A stretch of 14,646 bases of DNA from the NCBI GenBank assembly GCA_036339975.1, contig JAYYZV010000135.1:1-14646 (forward strand), in the 5' to 3' direction. Source of the stretch: UBA830 sp036339975 (GTDB taxonomy: Bacteria > Pseudomonadota > Alphaproteobacteria > MPNO01 > UBA830). This document shows, piece after piece, positions 7,518 through 14,544 of this stretch (positions are counted from its first letter, which is position 1; the number at the start of each line of letters is the position of its first letter). Below the pieces are notes generated by a model. The model ran no database searches. It was not told where the DNA came from and worked only from the letters and a program-made list of their open reading frames with translations. The position numbers were made by a program, and so were the translations under genes.

Positions 7518-8231
7518 TTAGACTTGGTTGTGTGGGTTTAACGCGATCAATTCGGGTGCCGTTCCACGGCCAGTGCTGGCCGCAAACATGATAGCCCGCG
7601 CCACCTCAATGGCTGGCAGGCGTGCTTCCCTGCGCTTGGCATAGGCGACCGCCACATCCGGATGATCAGCTTGTGCCATCAGTTCGGTGTCGAGCAGTCC
7701 CGGCGCAATCTCGGTCACCCGGACGCCATATTCCGCGAGCTCGATCCGCATGCCGCGGGTCAGCGCTGCCATTGCGTGTTTTGTCGCCGCATAAAACATG
7801 GTCAAAGGGTACACCTGTCGTGCAAGAACCGACGAAACATTAATGATGTGTCCCCGACGACGTTCCACCATACCGCGAGCGATAGCTTGGCTCAGCCGCA
7901 ATAAGGCGTATACGTTAAGCTCCCACGCATCGCGCCACATGCCTGGATCAGACTCAAGGAATGGTGCATGCGCGGTCCGGCCCGCCATGTTGATGAGAAT
8001 ATCTACATCGTCCACTTCCCGGGAAAGACGATCGACGAAGTCGCCGTCTGTGAGGTCTCCGGGGATCGCCATAATAGTACCGGCTGCGTCGGAGGCCAGT
8101 TTTGCCAGCGCCTCTTCGCTGCGCGCCACGGCAATAACAGTTGATCCTGCCTCCGCAAACAGGAGTGCAGTTTCGCGGCCCACACCTTTCGATGCCCCCG
8201 CGATCAAAACTGTTTTGCCGTCGACGCCCAT
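7518..8231 (-). CDS. Short-chain dehydrogenase/reductase, canonical
   Basis: A 237-residue classical SDR that should catalyse NAD(P)-dependent alcohol/ketone oxidoreduction; substrate unknown. The nucleotide site is AGASKGVG (11-18), with VARSEE after beta-2 and GDLTD (58-62). INMAG (80-84) stands for NNAG. The catalytic residues are Asn106, Ser134 in NVSSV, Tyr147 and Lys151 in YAATK. EIAPGLLDTELM follows beta-6. The C-terminus is shorter than in FabG and lacks the usual GG-containing end. Its start lies seven bases after the stop of the aconitase-X remnant, and it is followed by the non-canonical SDR gene. Such pairing suggests successive steps, or a dehydrogenase plus accessory protein, in a small catabolic operon. 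Confidence 0.92.
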   Translation of the reverse strand: MGVDGKTVLIAGASKGVGRETALLFAEAGSTVIAVARSEEALAKLASDAAGTIMAIPGDLTDGDFVDRLSREVDDVDILINMAGRTAHAPFLESDPGMWRDAWELNVYALLRLSQAIARGMVERRRGHIINVSSVLARQVYPLTMFYAATKHAMAALTRGMRIELAEYGVRVTEIAPGLLDTELMAQADHPDVAVAYAKRREARLPAIEVARAIMFAASTGRGTAPELIALNPHNQV

Positions 8232-8237
8232 GGTTTG

Positions 8238-8417
8238 TCAGGCCCCCAACGCTGCGCCGCCGTCGACCGATTCGCCCCTTAGAGGGTGCCCGGCCTCGAT
8301 CACCATCCCTGTAGACTCCTCTACCCCAAGGTTGAAGGCGATTCCGTCGGAGGTGATCAACGCGTCACCCTCAGCAAGGCCGCTGACTAGCCCGGTTCCG
8401 TTGAATTTCTGCGACAA
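8238..8417 (-). pseudogene. Truncated aconitase-X small subunit (DUF126 swivel domain)
   Basis: Reading this stretch on the minus strand gives 59 residues matching the first half of the DUF126/aconitase-X small subunit: FNGTGLVSGLAEGDALITSD, then AFNLGVEESTGMVIEAGHP and LRGESVDG. The G-x-AEG-x-AL block and the ...GxxxxxTGxVI...HPLxGxS block are the characteristic part. Family members are about 130 residues and continue with a Gly/Ser-rich segment (GKGSS type); here the frame stops after GGAALGA, seven bases before the SDR start, so the C-terminal half is gone. A TTG at 8415-8417 preceded by AAGG could start it. Intact aconitase-X dehydratases (cis-3-hydroxyproline or mevalonate-5-phosphate dehydratase) need this subunit plus a large one, which is absent here. 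I infer a non-functional remnant left by a deletion. Confidence 0.72.
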
Positions 8418-8450
8418 AAACCTTATTCCCCTTGAAACTATTAGAATGCT

Positions 8451-9294
8451 TTATCCTGATTTAACCGTCGAATCGTATGCCGCCACCCACGAATAGGCAT
8501 TAAGGCTGTCAGAATCTGGATTGCTATAGAAGTGTCGCCATCGCTTAAAACCAGTCGAATTATGCCATGTAAAAGGTTTTCTATTCAAATATGAGGCGTC
8601 ATCAAGTTTATTTCTTTCGGCCCAGACAATAGAAGACCGGTTTCTCGTCATCGGCAGAATTGCAAATGGCCCTGACAGCAAAAAATGCTCATGGGCGATA
8701 CCACCGTGCGATATTTCGTGCTGGACAGCGCATACGATCCCGGTCTGAGGGTAGGACCAACTCACGGCGTCTATTCCAGCCATTTTGCGCATGGCAGAAT
8801 GTCGACCGTCGGCAGCAACGACCAGCTTTGCGTTAACAGATCTGCCGTCACTTAGATCTAGTAATGCATAACTAGGATAAAATTGGACGGCAGAAAGAGC
8901 CGCTTTCTCGGAAACCGGCAAACCTCTATCCGAAACCTCTGTAGCTAGCATGGGCCGGATATTTGCGTTCTCGACGATCCATCCAAATGGGCCTTGGTCC
9001 ATGTCCCGATGGTCGTAATGCAAAAATAGTGGCGAGCTGCCGTCTGCAACACGGATCTCTATGATCGCCGTTGCTTCGGAAAAAAGCGGCCCCCATAAGC
9101 CCATATCATTCAAGATACGTTGCGATCCAGCGGAGACCGCAGAGCCCCGCCCATCAAAAGTGGCCGCAGCCATGTCTTCAAGGCTACCTCGCTCGATTAC
9201 AACAAAACGAGCACCGACACCGAAAAGGGCAATGGCAAGGGAAAGACCGACCATACCCCTCCAACAATTGCGACATCAAATTTTTTTCGTTCAT
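8451..9294 (-). pseudogene. UbiH/UbiF/Coq6-family FAD monooxygenase, frameshifted and truncated
   Basis: Relatives hydroxylate the ubiquinone ring precursor using FAD. The main frame (267 codons from 9254) has MVGLSLAIAL, VVIERG, GRGSAVSAGSQRIL (a family signature), VAADGRHSAMRKMAGI, and FAILPMTRNRSSIVWAER. Two faults are visible at the start. The FAD fingerprint FDVAIVGG is in another frame and needs one more G in the G-run (complement of 9256-9259) to join MVGLS. An upstream ATG (9292-9294) needs one more A in a seven-A run (complement of 9281-9287) to join FDVAIVGG. The C-terminal half, including the GDAAH FAD/ribityl motif and the quinone-side domain, is missing: after AERNKLDDASYLN the sequence stops resembling the family and ends at 8451, against about 400 residues normally. 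It is divergent from glnK, which matches remembered synteny for an originally intact ubiH. Confidence 0.8.
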
Positions 9295-9360
9295 AATTTA
9301 TACATGGCGCTTGATGAGGAAACCGTCCAGCGGCAGATCAGCATGATGGCGGAAAATTAG

Positions 9361-9487
9361 GCGACACTATTTTATTGCCGATTTTTTATGCATGTAGGGG
9401 GGAGCTTCAGAACTGCGGCACACGATAAAAGCCCGAATATCATCAATTTTCAGGAAATTAATTAAGTTCTCACCAGAGAGCAGTCAC
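9361..9487. other. Upstream region of the sigma-54 promoter
   Basis: No gene and no clear NtrC dyad (GCAC-N5-7-GTGC type) was seen, although an NtrC enhancer is expected in this position or further up. It includes an AT-rich run at about 9440-9470 that could serve for bending. Confidence 0.4.
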
Positions 9488-9503
9488 TGGCACGGATTTT
9501 GCA
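9488..9503 (+). promoter_or_regulatory. Sigma-54 (RpoN) promoter for glnK-amtB
   Basis: TGGCACG (9488-9494), four bases, then TTGCA (9499-9503): an exact match to the -24/-12 consensus with correct spacing. Transcription would begin near 9515. The downstream genes are the classical nitrogen-limitation targets glnK and amtB, so RpoN/NtrC control is the natural reading. The distance to the glnK start is unusually long, about 410 bases. Confidence 0.85.
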
Positions 9504-9521
9504 TGTATGTAATTGAAAGCG

Positions 9522-9902
9522 ATGGCAGCTCATCTGATGCATAGATCCAAGGCACTAACATTATATTTAGCACTATCTGACCCTGAGGTTTTCGGTACGA
9601 CCACTTTTAATAAAAAAGACCCTACAACGGTGGTCAAGCCACATATCGAAACGGGGTCTATATCAAATATATATTTGGCTGCTTTGGAACTTTTTCGAGA
9701 TCAACACTCTCACGAGTTGGGGTACCCCAAATACGTCCTGACATCAGAGCTCTCAGCAGAGAAGAGCAGAAAAGGCATTAGCGATATCAATTTTTGCGGA
9801 ATGTCTGCGGCACGTTTCCCGACGACGTGTTGTGCTCTTTTTGGCTGCGTGCGGTTAGACCGTTATTCGATCTACCTCCTTATATTTTTCCACCGCAAAT
9901 AG
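9522..9902 (+). CDS. Unrecognised ORF in the glnK leader, doubtful
   Basis: An open frame that starts within ten bases of the predicted sigma-54 transcription start and ends ten bases before the glnK ATG. The frame is bounded upstream by TAA 9510-9512; a TTG at 9513 would add three residues. The 126-residue product resembles nothing I know. It has a mixed polar first part, three or four cysteines near the end (TTCCALFGC) and a hydrophobic C-terminal stretch YSIYLLIFF before HRK. There is no good Shine-Dalgarno sequence, and base composition is poorer in GC than the flanking genes. It could be a chance ORF, a leader peptide region, a remnant, or a real small protein co-regulated with glnK. The length is only modestly improbable by chance. 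Confidence 0.25.
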   Translation: MAAHLMHRSKALTLYLALSDPEVFGTTTFNKKDPTTVVKPHIETGSISNIYLAALELFRDQHSHELGYPKYVLTSELSAEKSRKGISDINFCGMSAARFPTTCCALFGCVRLDRYSIYLLIFFHRK

Positions 9903-9912
9903 GTAACAAAGC

Positions 9913-10251
9913 ATGAAATTCATAACTGCCGTCATAAAACCTTTCAAATTGGACGATGTGCGTGAAGCACTTACTGAGGTCGGTATCGAAGGCATGACCG
10001 TAACCGAGGTCAAGGGCTTCGGCCGCCAAAAAGGTCAACCGGAGGTATATCGCGGAGCGGAGTATATGGTCTCATTTCTTCCAAAAGTGAAGGTTGAGAT
10101 CGCGGTCGACGATGCAGCGGTAGATGCCGTTGTCGAGGCGATCCAGAAATCAGCGAATTCTGGAAAAATCGGTGACGGAAAAATTTTCGTGTCCGAACTT
10201 ACAAACGCTGTGCGAATCCGCACTGGCGAATCAGGAACCGAGGCACTTTAA
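9913..10251 (+). CDS. glnK: PII-family nitrogen regulatory protein
   Basis: Trimeric signal protein that senses ATP/ADP, 2-oxoglutarate and, through uridylylation, glutamine; when de-uridylylated it binds and blocks AmtB. It has the standard 112 residues. The start MKFITAVIKPFKLDDVREAL is typical. The T-loop contains GRQKG followed by EVYRGAEY, with the uridylylation site Tyr51, and the B-loop is NSGKIGDGKIFV. The C-terminal signature AVRIRTGESG is present. AGGT about ten bases upstream is a modest ribosome site. amtB follows 13 bases downstream; this glnK-amtB pairing and the sigma-54 promoter favour GlnK over GlnB as the name. Confidence 0.97.
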   Translation: MKFITAVIKPFKLDDVREALTEVGIEGMTVTEVKGFGRQKGQPEVYRGAEYMVSFLPKVKVEIAVDDAAVDAVVEAIQKSANSGKIGDGKIFVSELTNAVRIRTGESGTEAL

Positions 10252-10264
10252 GAGGAGTGAGAAA

Positions 10265-11623
10265 ATGAAAAGAATTTTTAAGTTTAGTCTTGCCGCCGGC
10301 GTTGTCTCCGCGATGAGCATAGCGGGGATGGGCGAGGCAAATGCGGCCGTGAGCACGGAAACAGCGTTTGTCTTCAACTCATTCTCTTTCTTAGTCCACG
10401 GCGTCCTCGTGATGTTCATGGCAGCGGGCTTCGCAATGCTAGAATCAGGCCTTGTTCGGGCTAAGAACACAGCAACGATCTGCCTGAAGAACATTTCTCT
10501 CTATTCGATCGCGGGACTAATGTTTTACCTGATCGGCTACGCTGTGATGTATACGAATGTTGATGGTGGCTGGATAGGCACCTTCGACTTCCTGTACAAT
10601 CCGGCGGAGTCTGAACTGGGGCTTCTGAACGCGGCTGACGCTGGCAAGGAAGCAGCTAATGCGGCGTTGCTGAAAGACTCTTCGTACGCGTCAATGTCGG
10701 ACTGGTTCTTCCAGATGGTATTCGTCGCAACAGCGGCGTCCATAGTGTCCGGCGTATTAGCCGAGCGTATTAAGCTCTGGCCCTTCATGATTTTTGTCGT
10801 TGTCTTGGCGGCGATCATCTATCCAATTCAAGGATCGTGGGTATGGGGCGCCGGCTGGTTAAGCGAGATGGGCTTCTCGGACTTTGCGGGTTCTACACTG
10901 GTGCACTCTACCGGCGGTTGGGCTGCGCTTGCGGGCGCCGTCGTTCTTGGCGCGCGGAAAGGAAAATACGGCCCTAACGGTGCGGTCAATCCGATGCCTG
11001 GTGCAAATCTACCCCTCGCAACTCTGGGAACTTTTATCCTGTGGTTTGGCTGGTTCGGTTTCAACGGCGGCTCTCAACTTGCTCTCGGTTCAGCGGCCGA
11101 CGTAACCGCTATCGCTATCGTTTATGTTAATACGAACCTTGCGGCCGCCGCCGGTGTTGTTGTGGCAATGATCATGACCCAGTTAATGTTTAAAAAGGTT
11201 GATCTAACGCTGTGCCTCAACGGCGCAATCGGTGGTCTGGTAGCCATTACCGCCGGGCCCGATTTACAGAATCATGCCTATGCTATTCTGATAGGCGGTA
11301 TCGGCGGCGCTCTAGTAGTGATCGCGGTCCCACTAATTGACAAGATGAAAATTGATGATGTCGTTGGCGCGATTTCCGCCCATTTGGTGAGCGGAATTTG
11401 GGGCACGTTAGCGGTTGGTCTCTTCGGATCCGGTTCAATCGTGACTCAATTCATTGGCATCGTTGCTATCGGGGCGTTCGTCTTCGTCACCAGCCTGATC
11501 GTGTGGTTGATTCTGAAAGCTACCATTGGGATACGGGCCGATGAAGAAGAAGAAATGGCCGGCTTGGATTCCTCCGAACTGGGTATCGAGGCTTATCCCG
11601 AGTTCGGTGGTGGCTCCAGATAG
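10265..11623 (+). CDS. amtB: Ammonium transporter
   Basis: Inner-membrane trimeric channel for ammonia/ammonium of the Amt/Rh family, 452 residues. A cleavable signal peptide (1-27, ending GEANA) is followed by about eleven membrane segments. Family motifs include FMAAGFAMLESGLVRAKNT, VSGVLAERIKLWPF, the first pore histidine His214 in LVHSTGGWAAL, FGWFGFNGGS, NTNLAAAAG, and the second pore histidine His373 in AISAHLVSGIWGTLAVGLF. The C-terminal tail with DEEEE is cytosolic and would meet GlnK. AGGAG seven bases before the ATG at 10265 fixes the start; the frame is open further upstream inside glnK, but those residues do not belong to the family. It is co-transcribed with glnK. Confidence 0.97.
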   Translation: MKRIFKFSLAAGVVSAMSIAGMGEANAAVSTETAFVFNSFSFLVHGVLVMFMAAGFAMLESGLVRAKNTATICLKNISLYSIAGLMFYLIGYAVMYTNVDGGWIGTFDFLYNPAESELGLLNAADAGKEAANAALLKDSSYASMSDWFFQMVFVATAASIVSGVLAERIKLWPFMIFVVVLAAIIYPIQGSWVWGAGWLSEMGFSDFAGSTLVHSTGGWAALAGAVVLGARKGKYGPNGAVNPMPGANLPLATLGTFILWFGWFGFNGGSQLALGSAADVTAIAIVYVNTNLAAAAGVVVAMIMTQLMFKKVDLTLCLNGAIGGLVAITAGPDLQNHAYAILIGGIGGALVVIAVPLIDKMKIDDVVGAISAHLVSGIWGTLAVGLFGSGSIVTQFIGIVAIGAFVFVTSLIVWLILKATIGIRADEEEEMAGLDSSELGIEAYPEFGGGSR

Positions 11624-11682
11624 GCTAAATCTAATTGGCCGGCAATACCACAACGGTAAAGCCGGTCAGACTGAGTGTTCTA

Positions 11683-11703
11683 TTTCTGCGAGTAACGCAG
11701 AAA
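11683..11703 (+). repeat. Perfect 8-bp hairpin, middle one of three
   Basis: TTTCTGCG-AGTAA-CGCAGAAA, the tightest of the three stem-loops after amtB. No T-tract follows. Confidence 0.6.
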
Positions 11704-11714
11704 CAGGCGGAACT

Positions 11715-11750
11715 CGGAGGTCGGGCGAACTGCCATCCGACCGACCTCCG
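11715..11750 (+). repeat. Perfect 10-bp hairpin, terminator-like without T-run
   Basis: CGGAGGTCGG and CCGACCTCCG are exact complements around a 16-base loop. It may act as the amtB transcript end, possibly with Rho, but the following bases (GTATTGTTCCCC) lack the usual T-run. Confidence 0.5.
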
Positions 11751-11841
11751 GTATTGTTCCCCCCCAACGGAAAGAACCCGTTATAGTATGCCGAAAAGAG
11801 GGAGGGGGGATCAGTGCCATTTTTTAGTGGGGGGAATTTAG

Positions 11842-12675
11842 GTGTCTTCAACTGAAGAATTTTTCGTGCGTTTCTGGGGCGTTCGTGGATCAGTTCCTAC
11901 TCCCGGGGCAGATACAAATGTATACGGCGGCAATACCTCATGTATTGAAATCCGGTGTGGAAAAAATCCGCTGATCTTCGACGCAGGGACCGGTCTGCGG
12001 AACCTGGGAGATTGCCTTGCCGCCGAAGGCGTTAAAGATTTAGATCTGTTTTTAACACACACGCATATGGACCATATCGCCGGATTTCCCTTCTTCAGTC
12101 ATGCATTTAAGCCCGGGAACTCATTGCGCGTCTGGTCCGGACACCTAGATGATGGATTGACTACCGAGGGGGTCTTACGCCAATTCATGTCCGCGCCACT
12201 GTGGCCTGTCCCGATAGATATCTTCAGAGCCAATGTCAGTTATAAAGATTTTCACGCTGGCGAGACATTAATCCCTTGCGAGGGGGCAACACTGCGCACC
12301 ACCCGATTAAACCATCCCCAGAACGCTACTGGTTACCGAATAGATTACGGTGGCAAGGCCATCTGTTACATCACCGACACCGAGCAACACGAAGACAGCC
12401 TTGATTCGAATATCCTTGGCTTAATCGACGGTGCCGATATCGTAATTTACGACTGCACGTACACTGACGGGGAATACCTAGACCACAAAGGTTGGGGTCA
12501 TTCCACTTGGCAAGAAGGCGTTAGACTCTGCGACGCAGGTAGTGTCGGCAGGCTAGTGATCTTTCATCATATGCCTGAGCGCAATGACGCCGACCTCGAC
12601 CTGATAGCTGAAGAAGCCGAGGAGGCGAGACCCGGTACCATCGTTGCCCGCGAAGGCATGACGCTCTCGCCATAA
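11842..12675 (+). CDS. Metallo-beta-lactamase-fold hydrolase
   Basis: A 277-residue MBL-fold hydrolase, probably a phosphodiesterase-like or related enzyme; substrate unknown. Metal ligands are plain: HTHMDH (residues 73-78, HxHxDH motif), His158 in RLNHP, Asp179 in ITDTE, and a late His in GHST or FHHMPE. The N-terminal FWGVRGSVPTPG...YGGNTSCIEI is characteristic of a subgroup annotated as class-II cAMP phosphodiesterase-like, and WGHSTWQEGV is also typical of it. The start is a GTG with GGGGGG seven to twelve bases upstream; the first in-frame ATG would remove the first metal-ligand region. The next gene starts 12 bases after its stop, so the two are likely co-transcribed. Confidence 0.9.
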   Translation: MSSTEEFFVRFWGVRGSVPTPGADTNVYGGNTSCIEIRCGKNPLIFDAGTGLRNLGDCLAAEGVKDLDLFLTHTHMDHIAGFPFFSHAFKPGNSLRVWSGHLDDGLTTEGVLRQFMSAPLWPVPIDIFRANVSYKDFHAGETLIPCEGATLRTTRLNHPQNATGYRIDYGGKAICYITDTEQHEDSLDSNILGLIDGADIVIYDCTYTDGEYLDHKGWGHSTWQEGVRLCDAGSVGRLVIFHHMPERNDADLDLIAEEAEEARPGTIVAREGMTLSP

Positions 12676-12687
12676 CTGGACTATCCG

Positions 12688-13536
12688 TTGACAGCGCCTA
12701 ACACACGAGCAAGATGGCGGGCAATCCGAATGGGATTGGCGACTGTACTTTGCTGTAAGAGACTTGGTTGGTTTATACCCTACCGCTACGCAGATACAGT
12801 ATCTGACCCGGACGGCTACCCAGCACTAGAGCCCTTCTTTAAAGCCGCAGAACCCGACTTCGAAAACTTCCTTAACAACATCGATGGATACGCTGTCGAA
12901 TTAGAGGCGATCGGGAAGGAACCCGCGCCACAGCCGCGGTGGCTGCAAGGTTGGTTTCCCCGGCTCGATGCAGCAGCGGCCTACACCATGGTGCGGAACC
13001 GCCAACCAAGCCAAATCCTCGAAATTGGCTCCGGTCATTCGACTCGATTTATGGCACGGGCCGTCTCAGACGGTGGCTTGTCAACACGTATTATTTCTAT
13101 AGATCCTGTGCCCCGGGCATCAATCTCTGATATCGGCATCGAACACGTAGAATCGACGCTGCACGGTGCAGATTCCCAATTGTTCGAATCACTCACCACC
13201 GGCGATTTTTTGTTTGTGGATTCGAGTCATATAATGATGCCCGGCACCGATGTCGATTACCTCATAAATGACGTTTGGCCGCGACTTCCAGGCGGCGTCA
13301 TCCTTCATATCCACGATATTCTGCTGCCCGACGGATACCCAGCTAGCTGGCAGTGGAGAGGATACAACGAGCAATCGGCTATCGCGCCACTGATCGTGGG
13401 AAACGCTACAAAACTAATTTTTTCTAGCCGGTTTGCGACAACCCGGATGAAGGTTAAAGTAGAGCAAGGGGTGATAGGGCGGCTAGATCTGCTTGACGGT
13501 GCGATCGAGACTAGCCTGTGGCTCGAGAAAATATAA
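12688..13536 (+). CDS. Class I SAM-dependent methyltransferase (Methyltransf_24-like)
   Basis: Predicted 282-residue methyltransferase. Motif I is ILEIGSGHST (110-119), beta-2 ends IISIDP, and FVDSSH (176-181) and GGVILHIHD (202-210) follow, as in family 24 methyltransferases, which often act on sugars or metabolites. About 100 residues precede the SAM domain, including FIPYRYAD, also seen in relatives. The start is uncertain: the TTG at 12688 gives 282 residues and sits 12 bases after the upstream stop, while an in-frame ATG at 12730 would give 268. Neither has a strong ribosome site. Substrate cannot be inferred. Confidence 0.82.
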   Translation: MTAPNTRARWRAIRMGLATVLCCKRLGWFIPYRYADTVSDPDGYPALEPFFKAAEPDFENFLNNIDGYAVELEAIGKEPAPQPRWLQGWFPRLDAAAAYTMVRNRQPSQILEIGSGHSTRFMARAVSDGGLSTRIISIDPVPRASISDIGIEHVESTLHGADSQLFESLTTGDFLFVDSSHIMMPGTDVDYLINDVWPRLPGGVILHIHDILLPDGYPASWQWRGYNEQSAIAPLIVGNATKLIFSSRFATTRMKVKVEQGVIGRLDLLDGAIETSLWLEKI

Positions 13537-13686
13537 TTTGAAACGTATATTTTAAAAGCGACCGATAATCTGGCCGCTTAAAGTATATGTCATATAGAGC
13601 TGTTCAACTGATTAATTTGGGCCACATGTTGCGTTATCGGCAGGAGAGGCGCGCCTTAAACCGCTCTAATTGCACTCGCCGTACAA

Positions 13687-13697
13687 ACTCAGTGAGT
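13687..13697. repeat. Palindrome ACTCA-G-TGAGT before the FkbM gene
   Basis: An 11-base perfect dyad 13 bases before the GTG start at 13711. It may be an operator, or chance; it also covers the place where a ribosome site would be expected. The rest of the 13537-13710 gap shows only a weak AAGCG/CGCTT pairing at about 13557-13579. Confidence 0.3.
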
Positions 13698-13710
13698 GTA
13701 AGCTTAGACT

Positions 13711-14544
13711 GTGAATGCGTTCTTCAATTCTGCCATTAATTTCTGCCGTCACCCCATCGCCAAGCGTACTCCGATTCGCACTCTGGCGCGGGTCGCATAC
13801 TGGCAGGTCGTTAGCCGCCTCCAAGGTAAAATCAAAACAGATTGGTTGGATGGTACCCGCTTGATTGCCTCACGGGGCATGACCGGATTGACCGGTAATA
13901 TCTATTACGGCTTGCACGAATTTCATGAAATGGCGTCGGTGCTCCACATCCTTCGGAACGGGGATGTTTTCGTTGATGTCGGCGCAAATGCAGGAGCGTA
14001 TACTGTGCTAGCCAGCGGCGTCGCGGGTGCTCACACAGAAGCCATTGAACCGGGTCGGGCTGCGCTTGCGGCTCTAAAAGCAAATATCACGACCAACGCC
14101 CTAGATAGACAGGTGACAGTGCATGAATGTGCCGTCGCGGCCGTCCCCGGCGAGGCTGCTTTTACTGAGGGTGCCGGAACTATGAATCGCCTGACAGAGA
14201 CGGGAACTCGGCGAGTACCGGTGATGGCACTCGACGGGCTGAGCCGGATTCCAACGATGATAAAGATCGATGTAGAGGGCGGCGAAATGGCGGCTTTTCA
14301 TGGCGCGCAGAAAATTCTTGGTTCGGATGCCCTTCTTTGTATTGTTTCGGAAAGCCACGATACTGAAATAAGCGGATTTCTTGCTGATTTTGGCTTCGCC
14401 AAGTATCGCTACAATGCACTTACTCGAACTTTCTACGAGGATGTGTCTCCCCGTGAAAGCGCTTGGTTCGTGCGCGATATGGTGGGCCTGTTGGAGCGGA
14501 TTAACGACGCCAGGAAGACCGAAGTGTTCGGTGTTTGGGTTTAG
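13711..14544 (+). CDS. FkbM-family methyltransferase
   Basis: A 277-residue SAM-dependent methyltransferase of the FkbM type, a family that O-methylates polyketides, sugars and glycans. Motif I is VFVDVGANAGAYT (86-98), the acidic residue after beta-2 is in EAIEPG (110-115), and the family signature KIDVEGGE (185-192) is present. The start is GTG because an in-frame stop (TAG) lies two codons before it and no ATG occurs in frame until about residue 57. A 174-base gap separates it from the previous methyltransferase, so it may have its own promoter. Nothing follows within the window except about 100 non-coding bases. Confidence 0.9.
   Translation: MNAFFNSAINFCRHPIAKRTPIRTLARVAYWQVVSRLQGKIKTDWLDGTRLIASRGMTGLTGNIYYGLHEFHEMASVLHILRNGDVFVDVGANAGAYTVLASGVAGAHTEAIEPGRAALAALKANITTNALDRQVTVHECAVAAVPGEAAFTEGAGTMNRLTETGTRRVPVMALDGLSRIPTMIKIDVEGGEMAAFHGAQKILGSDALLCIVSESHDTEISGFLADFGFAKYRYNALTRTFYEDVSPRESAWFVRDMVGLLERINDARKTEVFGVWV

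Larger units (their letters stand above)
11624..11841. other. amtB 3' region with three consecutive hairpins
   Basis: This 218-base gap carries three potential stem-loops in a row. (1) 11636-11643 with 11661-11668, 8 bp including one G-U, 17-base loop. (2) TTTCTGCG 11683-11690 with CGCAGAAA 11696-11703, 8 bp perfect, 5-base loop. (3) CGGAGGTCGG 11715-11724 with CCGACCTCCG 11741-11750, 10 bp perfect, 16-base loop. None is followed by a proper T-run, so none is a standard Rho-independent terminator; they may stabilise the mRNA 3' end or form a small RNA. The remainder is C- and G-run rich. Confidence 0.55.

Noticed and set aside
7798..8496. 232-codon plus-strand ORF
   Set aside because: It is antisense to the canonical SDR and the aconitase-X remnant, both supported by family motifs; its product is rich in Ser, Arg and Pro, as usual for shadow frames.
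9304..9360. 18-residue ORF MALDEETVQRQISMMAEN on the plus strand
   Set aside because: The composition looks protein-like, but there is no ribosome site, it is very short, and it matches no family I can name. It may be the end or start of a lost gene, too little to annotate.
10124..10264. In-frame N-terminal extension of amtB inside glnK
   Set aside because: The 47 extra residues overlap glnK in another frame, while the ATG at 10265 has AGGAG at proper spacing and begins a normal signal peptide.
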